Shown piece by piece: positions 22,306-30,997 of a stretch of 32,617 bases of DNA (position 1 is its first letter; each line of letters opens with the position of its first letter). This DNA is from Petrocella sp. FN5 (GTDB lineage: Bacteria > Bacillota > Clostridia > Lachnospirales > Vallitaleaceae), in assembly GCF_029210395.1 (NCBI RefSeq), contig NZ_JARGDP010000033.1, positions 1 through 32,617 on the forward strand, written 5' to 3'. The position numbers were made by a program, and so were the translations under genes. The notes under the pieces are model-generated. The model had not been told where the DNA came from and did not search any database. It worked only from the letters and a program-made list of their open reading frames with translations.

Positions 22306-23040
22306 ATGAACTTAAAACACACACTATTGATAGGCATTCTAGTTGGGACCATGGTGTTTGTATTGGCAGCATGTCAAAACGAAAATACACTAAAGGATGA
22401 GCAAGTAGATGAAAACAGTGAAAATATTGAGGACAATGAGCTAAATGAGCTTATGAATTTTGAACAAATGAAGGCACCAGAAAAAGGCGATATACTCGCA
22501 ACGATGACAACGAATCATGGTGTGATTGAGATGTTACTTTTTCCGAAAGTTGCTCCAAAGGCTGTGGAGAATTTTAAAACCCATGCCGAAAACGGTTATT
22601 ATGATGGGTTGATTTTTCACAGGGTAATAGATGACTTTATGATACAAGGTGGGGATCCTACAGGTACCGGTAGCGGAGGCGAAAGTATATGGGGTACGCC
22701 TTTTGAAGATGAGTTTGGACTTTTGTTCCCTTATAGAGGGGCTTTATGTATGGCCAATTCAGGACCAGGTACCAACGGCAGCCAGTTTTTTATCGTTCAA
22801 CTGTCCAATCCAACTGAAGAAGTGGCACTGAGTATGGAACAAGGTGGTTTTCCGGAGGAAATGATAAATGCTTATAAAGAAGTAGGTGGCACACCATGGT
22901 TATATGGTAAGCACACTGTATTCGGTCAGGTGCAAACAGGTATGGAAGTTGTAGATGCCATAGTAAAAGTAGAAGCAGTTAACACAAAACCTATTGAAGA
23001 TGTGATTATTGAAAAGATTGATATTAAAATAATAGAATAA
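22306..23040 (+). CDS. Lipoprotein peptidyl-prolyl cis-trans isomerase, cyclophilin type
   Basis: A 244-aa lipoprotein foldase that catalyses proline isomerisation of exported proteins on the outer face of the membrane. The signal peptide (1-22) ends in the lipobox LAAC with Cys23 as the lipidation site. An acidic linker spans about 26-60. The cyclophilin domain shows [33 protein letters not shown] and [10 protein letters not shown], with the catalytic Arg in FHRV and the Gln/Phe of QFFI. The WGTPFEDEF segment is typical of bacterial secreted cyclophilins. AAGGAAGG precedes the start. The gene is 27 bp after the CoA-binding protein gene and ends in a strong terminator. Confidence 0.92.
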   Translation: MNLKHTLLIGILVGTMVFVLAACQNENTLKDEQVDENSENIEDNELNELMNFEQMKAPEKGDILATMTTNHGVIEMLLFPKVAPKAVENFKTHAENGYYDGLIFHRVIDDFMIQGGDPTGTGSGGESIWGTPFEDEFGLLFPYRGALCMANSGPGTNGSQFFIVQLSNPTEEVALSMEQGGFPEEMINAYKEVGGTPWLYGKHTVFGQVQTGMEVVDAIVKVEAVNTKPIEDVIIEKIDIKIIE

Positions 23041-23062
23041 AGGCCGGCTTAGGCAATGATAG

Positions 23063-23099
23063 AAAACCGTCTCGTCCATTTTAATGGTGAGACGGTTTT
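23063..23099 (+). terminator. Terminator after the cyclophilin gene
   Basis: AAAACCGTCTC (23063-23073) pairs with GAGACGGTTTT (23089-23099). An inner CCATT/AATGG stem extends the hairpin, and the T-run lies in the right arm. Confidence 0.85.
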
Positions 23100-23231
23100 A
23101 ATCATTCTGTAATATTAATCAATCTTGGAACATATTTATAATGAATTCGTCAAAAAAATAAAGGTACTAAGAGCTTAACCATCCCGATGATAGGATTTCA
23201 TTAAGATGCGTGAGATAGTGTTTAAATACGC

Positions 23232-23261
23232 TTGAGATTCTCCGGTAAAGTTAAGTTATAA
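23232..23261 (+). promoter_or_regulatory. Putative promoter of the A2M-like gene
   Basis: TTGAGA (23232-23237), 18-bp spacer, TTATAA (23256-23261), 25 bp before the chosen start. This leaves almost no leader upstream of the ribosome site, so the assignment is tentative. Confidence 0.4.
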
Positions 23262-23286
23262 CTATATGTTGGGAAGGAAGATTGAA

Positions 23287-26200
23287 ATGGATAAAAGAGT
23301 CATCATTAGTTTCACAATGATTGTTGTTATGATTACAGGATTATTTGGTTATCAGTATTTTACAGGAAACAATTCAGGGTATGTTTATGCAGAAAGTTTT
23401 CGAGACGGTGTGTCCCTGACCCCTACAAAAATTGACAGTAGAGGGATTGATGTTACGACAACTTTTCTAATTGGCTTTGAAGAAGGGAAGGAAATGACTT
23501 TAGATGAAATCAAAGAGCAGTTGATTATAAAACCTGAAGTTGTTTTTGACTTAGAAGAAGTGGATGAACAATTGGTGCTTAGTTTTGCCAAGCCACTAGA
23601 GGAAAATCAGGTATATAAGTTTTTAGTAGGGAATACTTCATGGGTATTTCAAACAAAAAGTCTTTTTACTCTTGTGGGCAATTTACCTAGACATCAAGCT
23701 ACCGGTGTACCAACAGATAGCGGTATCGAATTATATTTTAATGGAAAAGTAAAAGACTTGTCACAATATTTTGTAATTGAGCCAAGAGTTAACGGATATT
23801 TCGAATCCTATGGTAATACAATGGTTTTTGTACCAAGGAAACTAGAACCGGAAACCTTGTACACGGTTACAGTCAAAGCAGGTTTGCCCCTTGAAGGTTC
23901 AGGTGAAACCCTAACAAAAAATCATGTCTTCTCTTTTGAAACAACTTCAACAGACAGTGGACTGTTTAAAGAACCAAAAGGTTATTTTAATTACAGAAGA
24001 CTATTAAACGATTTTTCATCGAAAGAATCCTTATTCATACCTTTTAATTTTTCAATCTATGATAAAAACGCAGATATGAAAATCACCTCAGAAGTTTATG
24101 CCTATGATTCAATTGAGCGCTTTTCTGAGGCCATAAAAGATTATGGCAACTATCCGATTTGGTCAAATTTCAATCAGATGCCTGAAGAAAGTGGAACATC
24201 AGGCCTTAAAAAGGTATTGGAATTTGAACAGAATTTAGAGTCACCAGATGGTTATGAAGATAATCTTAGATTACCTACTATGTTAGAACCCGGATTCTAT
24301 GTGGTTCAATCATCATGGGAAGACATGCAATTCCAGACATTTTTGCAGATTACGGATCTAAGTTACTATTATTTTGCAGATCATACACAGGGTTATTTTT
24401 GGATGCATGATTTAGGAACTCAAAAACCGGCTTCAGGCGCAAAAGTATCGATTATGGGGACTTCAACAACAGCCATAGCCAATCAAGAAGGTTTGGCAGT
24501 ATTTAAGGACAATACCACGGATGACATGGCTTTTTATCATCTGTCTTATAACAACATGGAGAGCTTGAATTATCAGTATAAAGGGTATAGATATGATCAA
24601 CAGGATTATTGGACTTATTTTCAAACGGATCGCGGGCTCTATCAACCAGACGATGAAGTAGCTTTCTTTGGTTTTCTTCAGAATAGAGAAACTGGGGACT
24701 ATCCGAATAAGGTTCGCGTTGAAGTAACCAAACAGAATTGGTTTTTTAGAAGTTATTGGCCGGGTATGGACAAACAGATACCTTTGATAAAAAAAGATGT
24801 ACAACTTGAAAATGGCTTTTATAAAGGTGGGTTGGAGTTACCGAATCTTGAACCAGGTAGCTACCAGATGAATATCATGATGGATGATCAAACATTGGCA
24901 TCCCATTACATAACAGTTGATAAGTATGTCAAGCCAGATTACAAAATGGATTTGATCAAAGACAAGGAAGCCATATTTGTTGATGAATCATTGAATATTA
25001 AGGTGAACACCAGCTTTTTTGAAGGTACACCGGTTTCAGGTGTGAATGTTCAATATAATGTTTATGGTATAGGTCATGCAGAAGGTCAGATTACAACGGA
25101 TTTAGTAGGCAATGCTCAATTTGTGTATACACCCGTCTATCAAGAAGGGTATCAAGGTGATCATTATGGTGGTATTAATATTTTTGCGACCCTTCCGGAA
25201 AGCGGAGAAATCCATCACTCAGAGAATATCCGAATTTTTGCCAATGATATTCATGTGGGTATTGAAACAACCCTTAAAGAAACAGATGCTACAATAAAAG
25301 CAAATGTGAACAAGATTACGTTAGAACGTTTAAATAATGGTACGGCAGAAGATTCGAATGATTTCTTAGGACAAGGCGTGCAAGGTCATGTCATAAAAGG
25401 TATTGTCAAGAAAAACGAATGGGTGAAGACGGAAGTCGGAGAAAGTTATGATTTCATCCATAAGGTAGTGGTAAAAAAATATGAGTACAACTTGGTAACA
25501 ACAGACTACCAAGCTGTTGAACTTAAAACCAACAGCCTTGGCGTTGCTGAGGTAAAGTTGACACTACCCAAAGAAGATTTTGTACACTATAGCTTGGTGA
25601 CACAAACTCAAGATACAAATGGCCGTAAAATAGAGCAAACCCATTATTTTAACAACCATGATTTTTTTGAATATGTAGCAGATAATAGGGTATATATTGA
25701 AGCGGATCAAGAAAGTTATGATCTTGATGAGACTATGAAGTTGTCTCTTAAGGATAAGGCAGGAAATCTAGCAGGTTTTCAGTATTTGACCATGTTTGGC
25801 ACCGATGGTGTAAAAGAAATCAAGATTACAGATCAACCAAGTTTGGATACGACTTACAAAAAAGTCTTTATGCCGAATGTAGAAGTCACAGGTGTAAGCT
25901 TCACTGGAGAAACTTATTTAACAACAGAAGGTTTAAATATAGGCGTGAATAAAGAGCGTTTTAAGGTTGACTTGAAGGTGACAACGGATCAAACAACCTA
26001 CAAACCGGGGGAAGAAGTGATCATAGAGGTTAAAGCAACTTACAAAGACGAAGATGGTACCACCAGAAACCTCCCAAGTGGTATAGCGAATCTGAGTATT
26101 GTGGATGAAGCATTGTTTACACTTAATGAGCAGGAAATTAATGTACTAGAAAGTCTTTACGGTATGGTTTCAAGTGGCATTCATATTAAACAGGGCTCAC

Positions 26201-28203
26201 ATAATAACAGCAATTATCCAAACGGACCGATTTTTGCTGGTTTACGAGGCTATGGTATGATGACAGAGAGTATGGATATGGCCAAAACAGAAGTGGCGCC
26301 AGAACAGCCTACTTCTATGGCACTGGATTCAGCAACAGGAAATCTAAGTGTGCGTTCTGAATTTAAAGACACAGCTTTGTTCTTGAATTTGAAGCTTAAT
26401 GATCAAGGCTATGGAAAAATCAGTTTCAAGCTACCAGACAATGTAACAGCATGGCGTATTACAACAGCTGCCTTATCAGAAAGCTTATATGCAGGTTCAG
26501 AGAAAAAGGAATTAAAAGTAACCCTACCGTTTTTCATTAATCCCGTCATGAACCGGACCTACCTTGTTGGGGACCAACCTTATGTCAATGTTGCCGGGTA
26601 TGGTAACGCTATAAAAGAAGATGAGATTATTGAATATGAGGTTGCAAGTGAAGATATGGATTACACTTTTTCAGTTACAGGAAAGGCATTTGAGAAAATC
26701 AGTCTGCCTTTATGGAAGCTTGAAGCAGGTGATTATGCTATACGGATAACAGCTAAGACAGAAACTGGCCTTACAGACAGTTATGTGGAAACGATTCACG
26801 TCAAAAATACCTATCAGAAGATGGCTGTTACGGATACCTATCAAGCAACTAAGAATTTAAAAATAGAAACAGGTTTAGAAGGAATGACAACCCTAACTTT
26901 TGCTGATCGTTCAGCAGGTCAATATATATCGACTTTATACAATCTATATTATTCAGAAGGTAAAAGAGTAGATCAGATATACCTAGCATCCGTGGTGCAA
27001 GAAAGACTGGGTTCAATATTTAACATACAATTGCCGGACGTAGAAGCTCAATTGTCAGATTATATTACAGACGAAGGCGGCATAACCTTACTACCTTATA
27101 GTGAAATAGATCTTGCAACAACTGTAAAACTGGTTAATTATTTGGAAAATGATCAGCAGATTGCAGAAGTTAAAGCTTTTCTACACAATGGACTTTTTAA
27201 GAAAAATTCCGGCTCGAGAGGACTTATAATTTATGGTTTAGCGAGGCTGGGTGAGCCTATGCTACTTGAGTTAAATGATTATGTAATATCAGGTAATCTG
27301 AGTTTTGAAGATCATATTATTGTAGCCTTGGCTTATGGCAGTCTTGGGGATGATTTTATGGCAGAAAAACAATACAGAGAGTTTATTAAGCCACATGTGG
27401 AGCATTTTGATAATCAGGCGAGAGTCGTCTATGCAAACGATGAAGAAAGTCAGATTAAACATTCCTCCATGGTGCTGCCACTACTTGCCATGTTAAATGA
27501 CAAAGATGCTCCGGATATGTTTAATTATGTGACCTCAAGACACTCAAAAACCTATTTAAACCATTTGGATCTCCTTCATTTTATTGATATTCGCTTGGAA
27601 TCAGCCAATAAAAATGAAGCAACATTAACCTATCGCTATGATGGTGTTAACTATGACGTAGATTTTAAAGATTGGTGGGGCGCTTCGGTGACATTACCAT
27701 CTGCTAAAATGGATGCCTTTGAGATTGTGGATGTGACATCGGACGTTTTGGTTGTTGCGAAATATGACAGCTACGATCTGATTGATCGGGAGCAGGATAC
27801 AAAGGTATCGGTTTCAAGAAGTTATGAAGATTATAAAACCGGAGAAAAAAAATGGAACTTTAAGACCGGTGATATCGTCAAAGTAATTATAGATTGGAAA
27901 ATTGATGAAAATGCCATCGATCAAAGCTATACCATCACAGATTATGCACCATCCGGTCTGGTACCAATGGAGAACCCTTGGGATATCGGTTTGGAAGATG
28001 ATTATTACTGGTATAGAGATATAGAAGATCAAAGCGTGAAGTTTGGTGTATATAAAGATACAGAAAACTATAGACCAATGTTCTACTTTGCTAGGGTGAT
28101 TTCACCAGGCACTTTTACAGCAGATGCCCCAATGATTCAAGGGATGCTGATAAAAGACAGTTTCAATCTTGGTGACAGAGCAACTGTTACCATTGAGCCA
28201 TAA
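23287..28203 (+). CDS. Alpha-2-macroglobulin-family surface protein without thioester or cysteine
   Basis: A 1638-aa extracytoplasmic protein. ATG 23287 is 6 nt after GGAAGGAAG (23272-23280), preferred over ATG 23266. One N-terminal TM (about 4-24) anchors or exports it, with no lipobox. A Big_5-like Ig domain covers about 130-215. Macroglobulin domains follow: QTDRGLYQPDDEVAFFG (near 445) is the MG signature, repeated as ADQESYDLDETMKLSLK and TDQTTYKPGEEVIIEVK. A Pro/Ser/Thr/Met-rich stretch (near 1000-1015) is bait-like. The A2M core starts near 1021 with LFLNLKLNDQGYGKISFKLPDNVTAWR. The thioester position, normally CxEQ, instead reads around ADRSAGQYIS (near 1205), and no Cys occurs anywhere in the protein. 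Bacterial A2Ms trap proteases, usually with PBP1C; no pbpC is adjacent. Trapping by thioester is therefore impossible here; a purely structural or adhesive function is inference. Confidence 0.85.
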   Translation: MDKRVIISFTMIVVMITGLFGYQYFTGNNSGYVYAESFRDGVSLTPTKIDSRGIDVTTTFLIGFEEGKEMTLDEIKEQLIIKPEVVFDLEEVDEQLVLSFAKPLEENQVYKFLVGNTSWVFQTKSLFTLVGNLPRHQATGVPTDSGIELYFNGKVKDLSQYFVIEPRVNGYFESYGNTMVFVPRKLEPETLYTVTVKAGLPLEGSGETLTKNHVFSFETTSTDSGLFKEPKGYFNYRRLLNDFSSKESLFIPFNFSIYDKNADMKITSEVYAYDSIERFSEAIKDYGNYPIWSNFNQMPEESGTSGLKKVLEFEQNLESPDGYEDNLRLPTMLEPGFYVVQSSWEDMQFQTFLQITDLSYYYFADHTQGYFWMHDLGTQKPASGAKVSIMGTSTTAIANQEGLAVFKDNTTDDMAFYHLSYNNMESLNYQYKGYRYDQQDYWTYFQTDRGLYQPDDEVAFFGFLQNRETGDYPNKVRVEVTKQNWFFRSYWPGMDKQIPLIKKDVQLENGFYKGGLELPNLEPGSYQMNIMMDDQTLASHYITVDKYVKPDYKMDLIKDKEAIFVDESLNIKVNTSFFEGTPVSGVNVQYNVYGIGHAEGQITTDLVGNAQFVYTPVYQEGYQGDHYGGINIFATLPESGEIHHSENIRIFANDIHVGIETTLKETDATIKANVNKITLERLNNGTAEDSNDFLGQGVQGHVIKGIVKKNEWVKTEVGESYDFIHKVVVKKYEYNLVTTDYQAVELKTNSLGVAEVKLTLPKEDFVHYSLVTQTQDTNGRKIEQTHYFNNHDFFEYVADNRVYIEADQESYDLDETMKLSLKDKAGNLAGFQYLTMFGTDGVKEIKITDQPSLDTTYKKVFMPNVEVTGVSFTGETYLTTEGLNIGVNKERFKVDLKVTTDQTTYKPGEEVIIEVKATYKDEDGTTRNLPSGIANLSIVDEALFTLNEQEINVLESLYGMVSSGIHIKQGSHNNSNYPNGPIFAGLRGYGMMTESMDMAKTEVAPEQPTSMALDSATGNLSVRSEFKDTALFLNLKLNDQGYGKISFKLPDNVTAWRITTAALSESLYAGSEKKELKVTLPFFINPVMNRTYLVGDQPYVNVAGYGNAIKEDEIIEYEVASEDMDYTFSVTGKAFEKISLPLWKLEAGDYAIRITAKTETGLTDSYVETIHVKNTYQKMAVTDTYQATKNLKIETGLEGMTTLTFADRSAGQYISTLYNLYYSEGKRVDQIYLASVVQERLGSIFNIQLPDVEAQLSDYITDEGGITLLPYSEIDLATTVKLVNYLENDQQIAEVKAFLHNGLFKKNSGSRGLIIYGLARLGEPMLLELNDYVISGNLSFEDHIIVALAYGSLGDDFMAEKQYREFIKPHVEHFDNQARVVYANDEESQIKHSSMVLPLLAMLNDKDAPDMFNYVTSRHSKTYLNHLDLLHFIDIRLESANKNEATLTYRYDGVNYDVDFKDWWGASVTLPSAKMDAFEIVDVTSDVLVVAKYDSYDLIDREQDTKVSVSRSYEDYKTGEKKWNFKTGDIVKVIIDWKIDENAIDQSYTITDYAPSGLVPMENPWDIGLEDDYYWYRDIEDQSVKFGVYKDTENYRPMFYFARVISPGTFTADAPMIQGMLIKDSFNLGDRATVTIEP

Positions 28204-28247
28204 AAAAAGAAAAGCTCATGTAGGATCAAGCATAGCATTAAAAGGGG

Positions 28248-28276
28248 AAAAGTCAGACGGATGTCTGACTTTTTTT
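28248..28276 (+). terminator. Terminator after the A2M-like gene
   Basis: AAAAGTCAGAC (28248-28258) and GTCTGACTTTT (28263-28273) form an 11-bp stem with a 4-nt loop, followed by a run of T to 28276. Confidence 0.9.
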
Positions 28277-28701
28277 GTCTACTTTTAACGATTCAGTCGA
28301 CTCACCTAATTCCATGAATTTGTGACATTCGCTGAACTTAATTTTTTTACTGCATTTGATGCATGTTGATAGTTTCTGTTTTTAGGGACTGGCGAAATCA
28401 GTGTAATTTCACCATGAAAATCACCTTTAATCTTGATTTCAGTGGATAACTTCCATTTGCTATTTGTTCAGCATATGAATTACGCCAATAAATCATGACT
28501 TATCAACACGTCATAATGCCAAAGGTCTTTTATAGAAAGCCTCCATCATCTGAGCCTCGACAAGTCAAGTCTTAAAAAAGTCTTCGAACACCATCCGGCA
28601 GAAAACCTGGAGAACAAAAAGGCTAAAAAAGTAGATGTTTTGAGAGATTAGAAGTTAAACATCTGAGAAGAAGGCCATTTTTAATGACTTAACAGTTGTA
28701 A
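28277..28701. other. Eroded gene-free stretch with coding-like fragments
   Basis: No intact gene is visible. On the minus strand 28306-28467 is open for 53 codons and reads like protein (EIKIKGDFHGEITLISPVPK), with a possible upstream continuation (YWRNSYAEQIANGSYP) in a different frame, as expected of a frameshifted remnant. On the plus strand about 28517-28651 is open for some 44 codons (FIESLHHLSLDKSSLKKVFE) without a start. I cannot name either ancestor. Both may be pseudogene tails. Confidence 0.3.
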
Positions 28702-28750
28702 TTACCTTAGTCATTACAAGGGGTTACTTTAGTCATGTAAGTTAGTTACC
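28702..28750 (+). repeat. Two tandem 22-bp repeats upstream of the secreted-protein gene
   Basis: The unit TTACCTTAGTCATTACAAGG plus two bases (28702-28723) is followed directly by TTACTTTAGTCATGTAAGTT plus two bases (28724-28745) and then TTACC. A partial inverted copy (TTAAGTCATT read on the minus strand) lies just upstream at about 28681-28690. The 22-bp period, two helical turns, suits operator sites on one face of the DNA. A TACAAT at 28783-28788 may be the -10 of the downstream gene, though its -35 is unclear. Confidence 0.5.
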
Positions 28751-28837
28751 ATCTACACTATCTCTAATTTTGTTCTATATGGTACAATTTTCATGACATG
28801 TCGGGAACATAATCAACTTAGCTATTAGGAGAGTATA

Positions 28838-29611
28838 ATGAAAAAAAATATTTCAATATTATTATGTATGGTTATCATGATTGCTTCAGTTAATACTGAA
28901 TTACATGCAGCCAAGGATCAAAACAGTAGTTTTATGTTATATGAGAATTACGAAAAATATTCTGATGATATGTCAGAAATTCAAAAGTATGTTACAATAA
29001 AAAATGGCCAATATAAGCTCAATCTTAGCAAAGAAGTTAGAAAATTGTTTAACAAAGAAAGTATCTCTTATGCCAAACAGCATGTACAGGCACTTAATAA
29101 CATAATTATACAGAATGAGATTAATAACTTAAGTTTGGAACAAGGCTTTACAATAGCAATTACTGACGAGAAGATAATTAAAGCATACGATGATGCAGGC
29201 TTTGATACCAAAGCTATGATTAATGATCAATCTATTATGTCAGAAAATCTGACAATTGAAAGATTAACAACTTACTCAAGAAGTTCCAGAACTCCATTAA
29301 CTACTGGTGGTGTTACAAAGATAACTTTCATGTGGGATGGTATTGAAATCTGGTTAAGTTCAACTGCGACAAGATTAGTAGTAGTTGGCGGCGCAGGTGC
29401 TTTGTCAGGTTTGTTTGCCTATGCACTTGTACCAAGTGTAGTTACAGCAGCAATAGCAGGAAGTGTAGGTTCAATAGCTAGTGAATTACTCTCAGGTGTG
29501 TCTTTCCCTCCTTTGGTCTACAAATACAGATTCGCTTCAATATATGACCAATATACTTGGCAAACCGCTGGTGGTGGAAAAGGTCCGTTCATGACTTATG
29601 TCAGGCATTAA
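28838..29611 (+). CDS. Secreted protein with Gly/Ala-rich hydrophobic C-terminal domain, unknown function
   Basis: A 257-aa protein not recognised as a named family. Residues 1-25 are a Sec signal peptide with a likely cut after LHA or HAA. The mature N-terminal part (26-150) is polar and helical. The C-terminal part begins near TPLTTGGVTKITFMWDGIEIWLS (153-174) and contains a long Gly/Ala/Val-rich hydrophobic stretch (180-220: VVVGGAGALSGLFAYALVPS and onward), then an aromatic tail ending GGGKGPFMTYVRH. The mature protein has no Cys. A hydrophobic GxxxG-like segment in a secreted protein is typical of membrane-active peptides and bacteriocins, so a pore-forming role is possible but only inference. 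The ribosome site is TTAGGAGAG. A 53-aa membrane protein gene follows at once and a terminator closes the pair. Confidence 0.6.
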   Translation: MKKNISILLCMVIMIASVNTELHAAKDQNSSFMLYENYEKYSDDMSEIQKYVTIKNGQYKLNLSKEVRKLFNKESISYAKQHVQALNNIIIQNEINNLSLEQGFTIAITDEKIIKAYDDAGFDTKAMINDQSIMSENLTIERLTTYSRSSRTPLTTGGVTKITFMWDGIEIWLSSTATRLVVVGGAGALSGLFAYALVPSVVTAAIAGSVGSIASELLSGVSFPPLVYKYRFASIYDQYTWQTAGGGKGPFMTYVRH

Positions 29612-29628
29612 CGTAAAGGAGTATGACA

Positions 29629-29790
29629 TTGAAAATAGTTAATATATTGTTTGATTGTATATTTGTAGCATTAATTTTTATAATCATGGATAGTTTAGAT
29701 CTTGATAGATGGCTTCACTATGTCATTACTACTGTAACAATATTCATAATCATACGTACAGGTGACAAGCTATTTGGCGATAAGAAATAA
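29629..29790 (+). CDS. Small two-helix membrane protein
   Basis: A 53-aa protein starting at TTG 29629, which is 7 nt after AGGAG (29617-29621); the in-frame ATG 29623 is 1 nt from that site and less likely. It has two TM helices (about 3-19 and 31-44) joined by MDSLDLDRWLHY, and a basic tail RTGDKLFGDKK. It is too short for most gene callers. It directly follows the secreted protein gene (17-bp gap) and precedes the terminator, so the two form an operon. Size and topology resemble immunity proteins of class II bacteriocins, but no sequence match can be claimed. Confidence 0.6.
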   Translation: MKIVNILFDCIFVALIFIIMDSLDLDRWLHYVITTVTIFIIIRTGDKLFGDKK

Positions 29791-29823
29791 AAGGGGGCAG
29801 TCGGAAAATAGTCCTTATAGAAG

Positions 29824-29857
29824 ATAGTATGGCGCGTATGCGTCATACTATTTTTTT
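29824..29857 (+). terminator. Terminator after the secreted-protein/membrane-protein pair
   Basis: ATAGTATG (29824-29831) pairs with CATACTAT (29844-29851), with an inner CGC/GCG stem, followed by a run of seven T (29851-29857). Confidence 0.9.
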
Positions 29858-30496
29858 GCTGTTTTCAGTTCTAACCTATGCTAATATGTGTGGTGTCAAG
29901 GCGATTGATAGAACTGTAGAGCTCTATGACAGAGACATTGCTTCCAACACAATTGATACAATACGAATCATAGGATAATATAACCTTCGCGTTTTCATGT
30001 CTTCTAATCCAACTCATGTTTGTCAGTAGCTATAGGGTTAGTGGTGAACATGCAACGCAATAGAAGATATCATGAGTAAACAAGCGGTCATGAAAGTGGT
30101 TCATAGTCTAGAAATATTGCCTCACAAAGAAACTAAGAGGCATCATTTAATCTCATTTTTTACATAGACATTAGAAAAAGTAAAAACCAGATGTGTAGGG
30201 GATAAAGTTCTTGCGATATAGTCATGGAGGGGTTATTAGCCGACGAAATTAGGTATATTAAAGTCTAATAGCCACAATCCTAAATGGACTGGCTTTTTAA
30301 GCATATGAATTTAATAGAAAAGGTACAATGAATTTTAAAACTATGGTAAGATGGTTTTCATAGAACTCACAATAGCTTGTATCTCGTAGAAATCAATGTT
30401 AGAATTTTGATTGGAAAGGTTATATTATGATGGTAAACTAAATTAACAATTTTGTAAAATTACTAACCAGACACTAAGGTAGAAGAAGAGGTACTA
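29858..30496. other. 639-bp gap without an intact gene
   Basis: No gene with a ribosome site is visible. A plus-strand frame from about 30045 reads NAIEDIMSKQAVMKVVHSLEILPH and continues past two in-frame stops (LEKVKTRCVGDKVLAI), which looks like a decayed gene. GGTTATTAG (30231-30239) and CTAATAGCC (30265-30273) are inverted arms of a small hairpin. I see nothing else to annotate. Confidence 0.3.
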
Positions 30497-30826
30497 ATGA
30501 GTATATATAGTTTTAAGGTGAATAAGACACCACTTGAAGCACTTGAGTATTTAAAAAGAGGTATGGATGAAGAACTTGTTTATGAAAAAGTCCATGATGT
30601 AGCTGGAAATATGAGGTCCATTATTGTCATCTATGAAAAATATTTTATGAGAAACAGCAGTAGGGCATCTTTAGTAGTGGCCATCAATAACTTTAATAAG
30701 GTGACTGAGATTGAAACCATATCTTCAGGGTCATCGCAAGGCATGATTTTTAATTTTGATTGGGGCGCAGGTGACGAGTTTGCGCATTCAGTAAAACACT
30801 TGTTTGAAGATTCTATAATAGATTAG
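30497..30826 (+). CDS. DUF6054-like conserved hypothetical protein
   Basis: A 109-aa soluble protein without signal peptide or TM. It matches my memory of the DUF6054 family: an N-terminal PLEALEYLKRGM helix, the YEKYFMRNSSRASLVV block (47-62), a short beta-hairpin, and the conserved SGSSQGMIFNFDWGAGDEF segment near 76-94. The function is unknown. AAGAGG (30486-30491) precedes the start by 5 nt. Codon use looks like the core genes nearby, unlike the eroded DNA just upstream. It is followed by a 171-bp gap containing the ddl promoter. Confidence 0.65.
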   Translation: MSIYSFKVNKTPLEALEYLKRGMDEELVYEKVHDVAGNMRSIIVIYEKYFMRNSSRASLVVAINNFNKVTEIETISSGSSQGMIFNFDWGAGDEFAHSVKHLFEDSIID

Positions 30827-30898
30827 GAAATTATCCGTAACACTAAAAATTAGATAGAAAACAAGCTTATTACTTTGAAAATATATGGGTTACGGCTC

Positions 30899-30927
30899 TT
30901 GAATAATTGGATAAAAGGATATAGAAT
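30899..30927 (+). promoter_or_regulatory. ddl promoter
   Basis: TTGAAT (30899-30904), 17-bp spacer, TAGAAT (30922-30927), about 70 bp before the ddl start. Confidence 0.65.
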
Positions 30928-30997
30928 GTAGAAGGTAAGAAATATACATAATAGATTAATATTTAGAAGAATAGCTAAGTGCTAATAGAGGTATAAA

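Noticed and set aside
26880-27000. Thioester motif in the A2M-like protein
   Set aside because: The expected region contains no Cys and no CxEQ-like sequence, and no Cys is found in the whole product.
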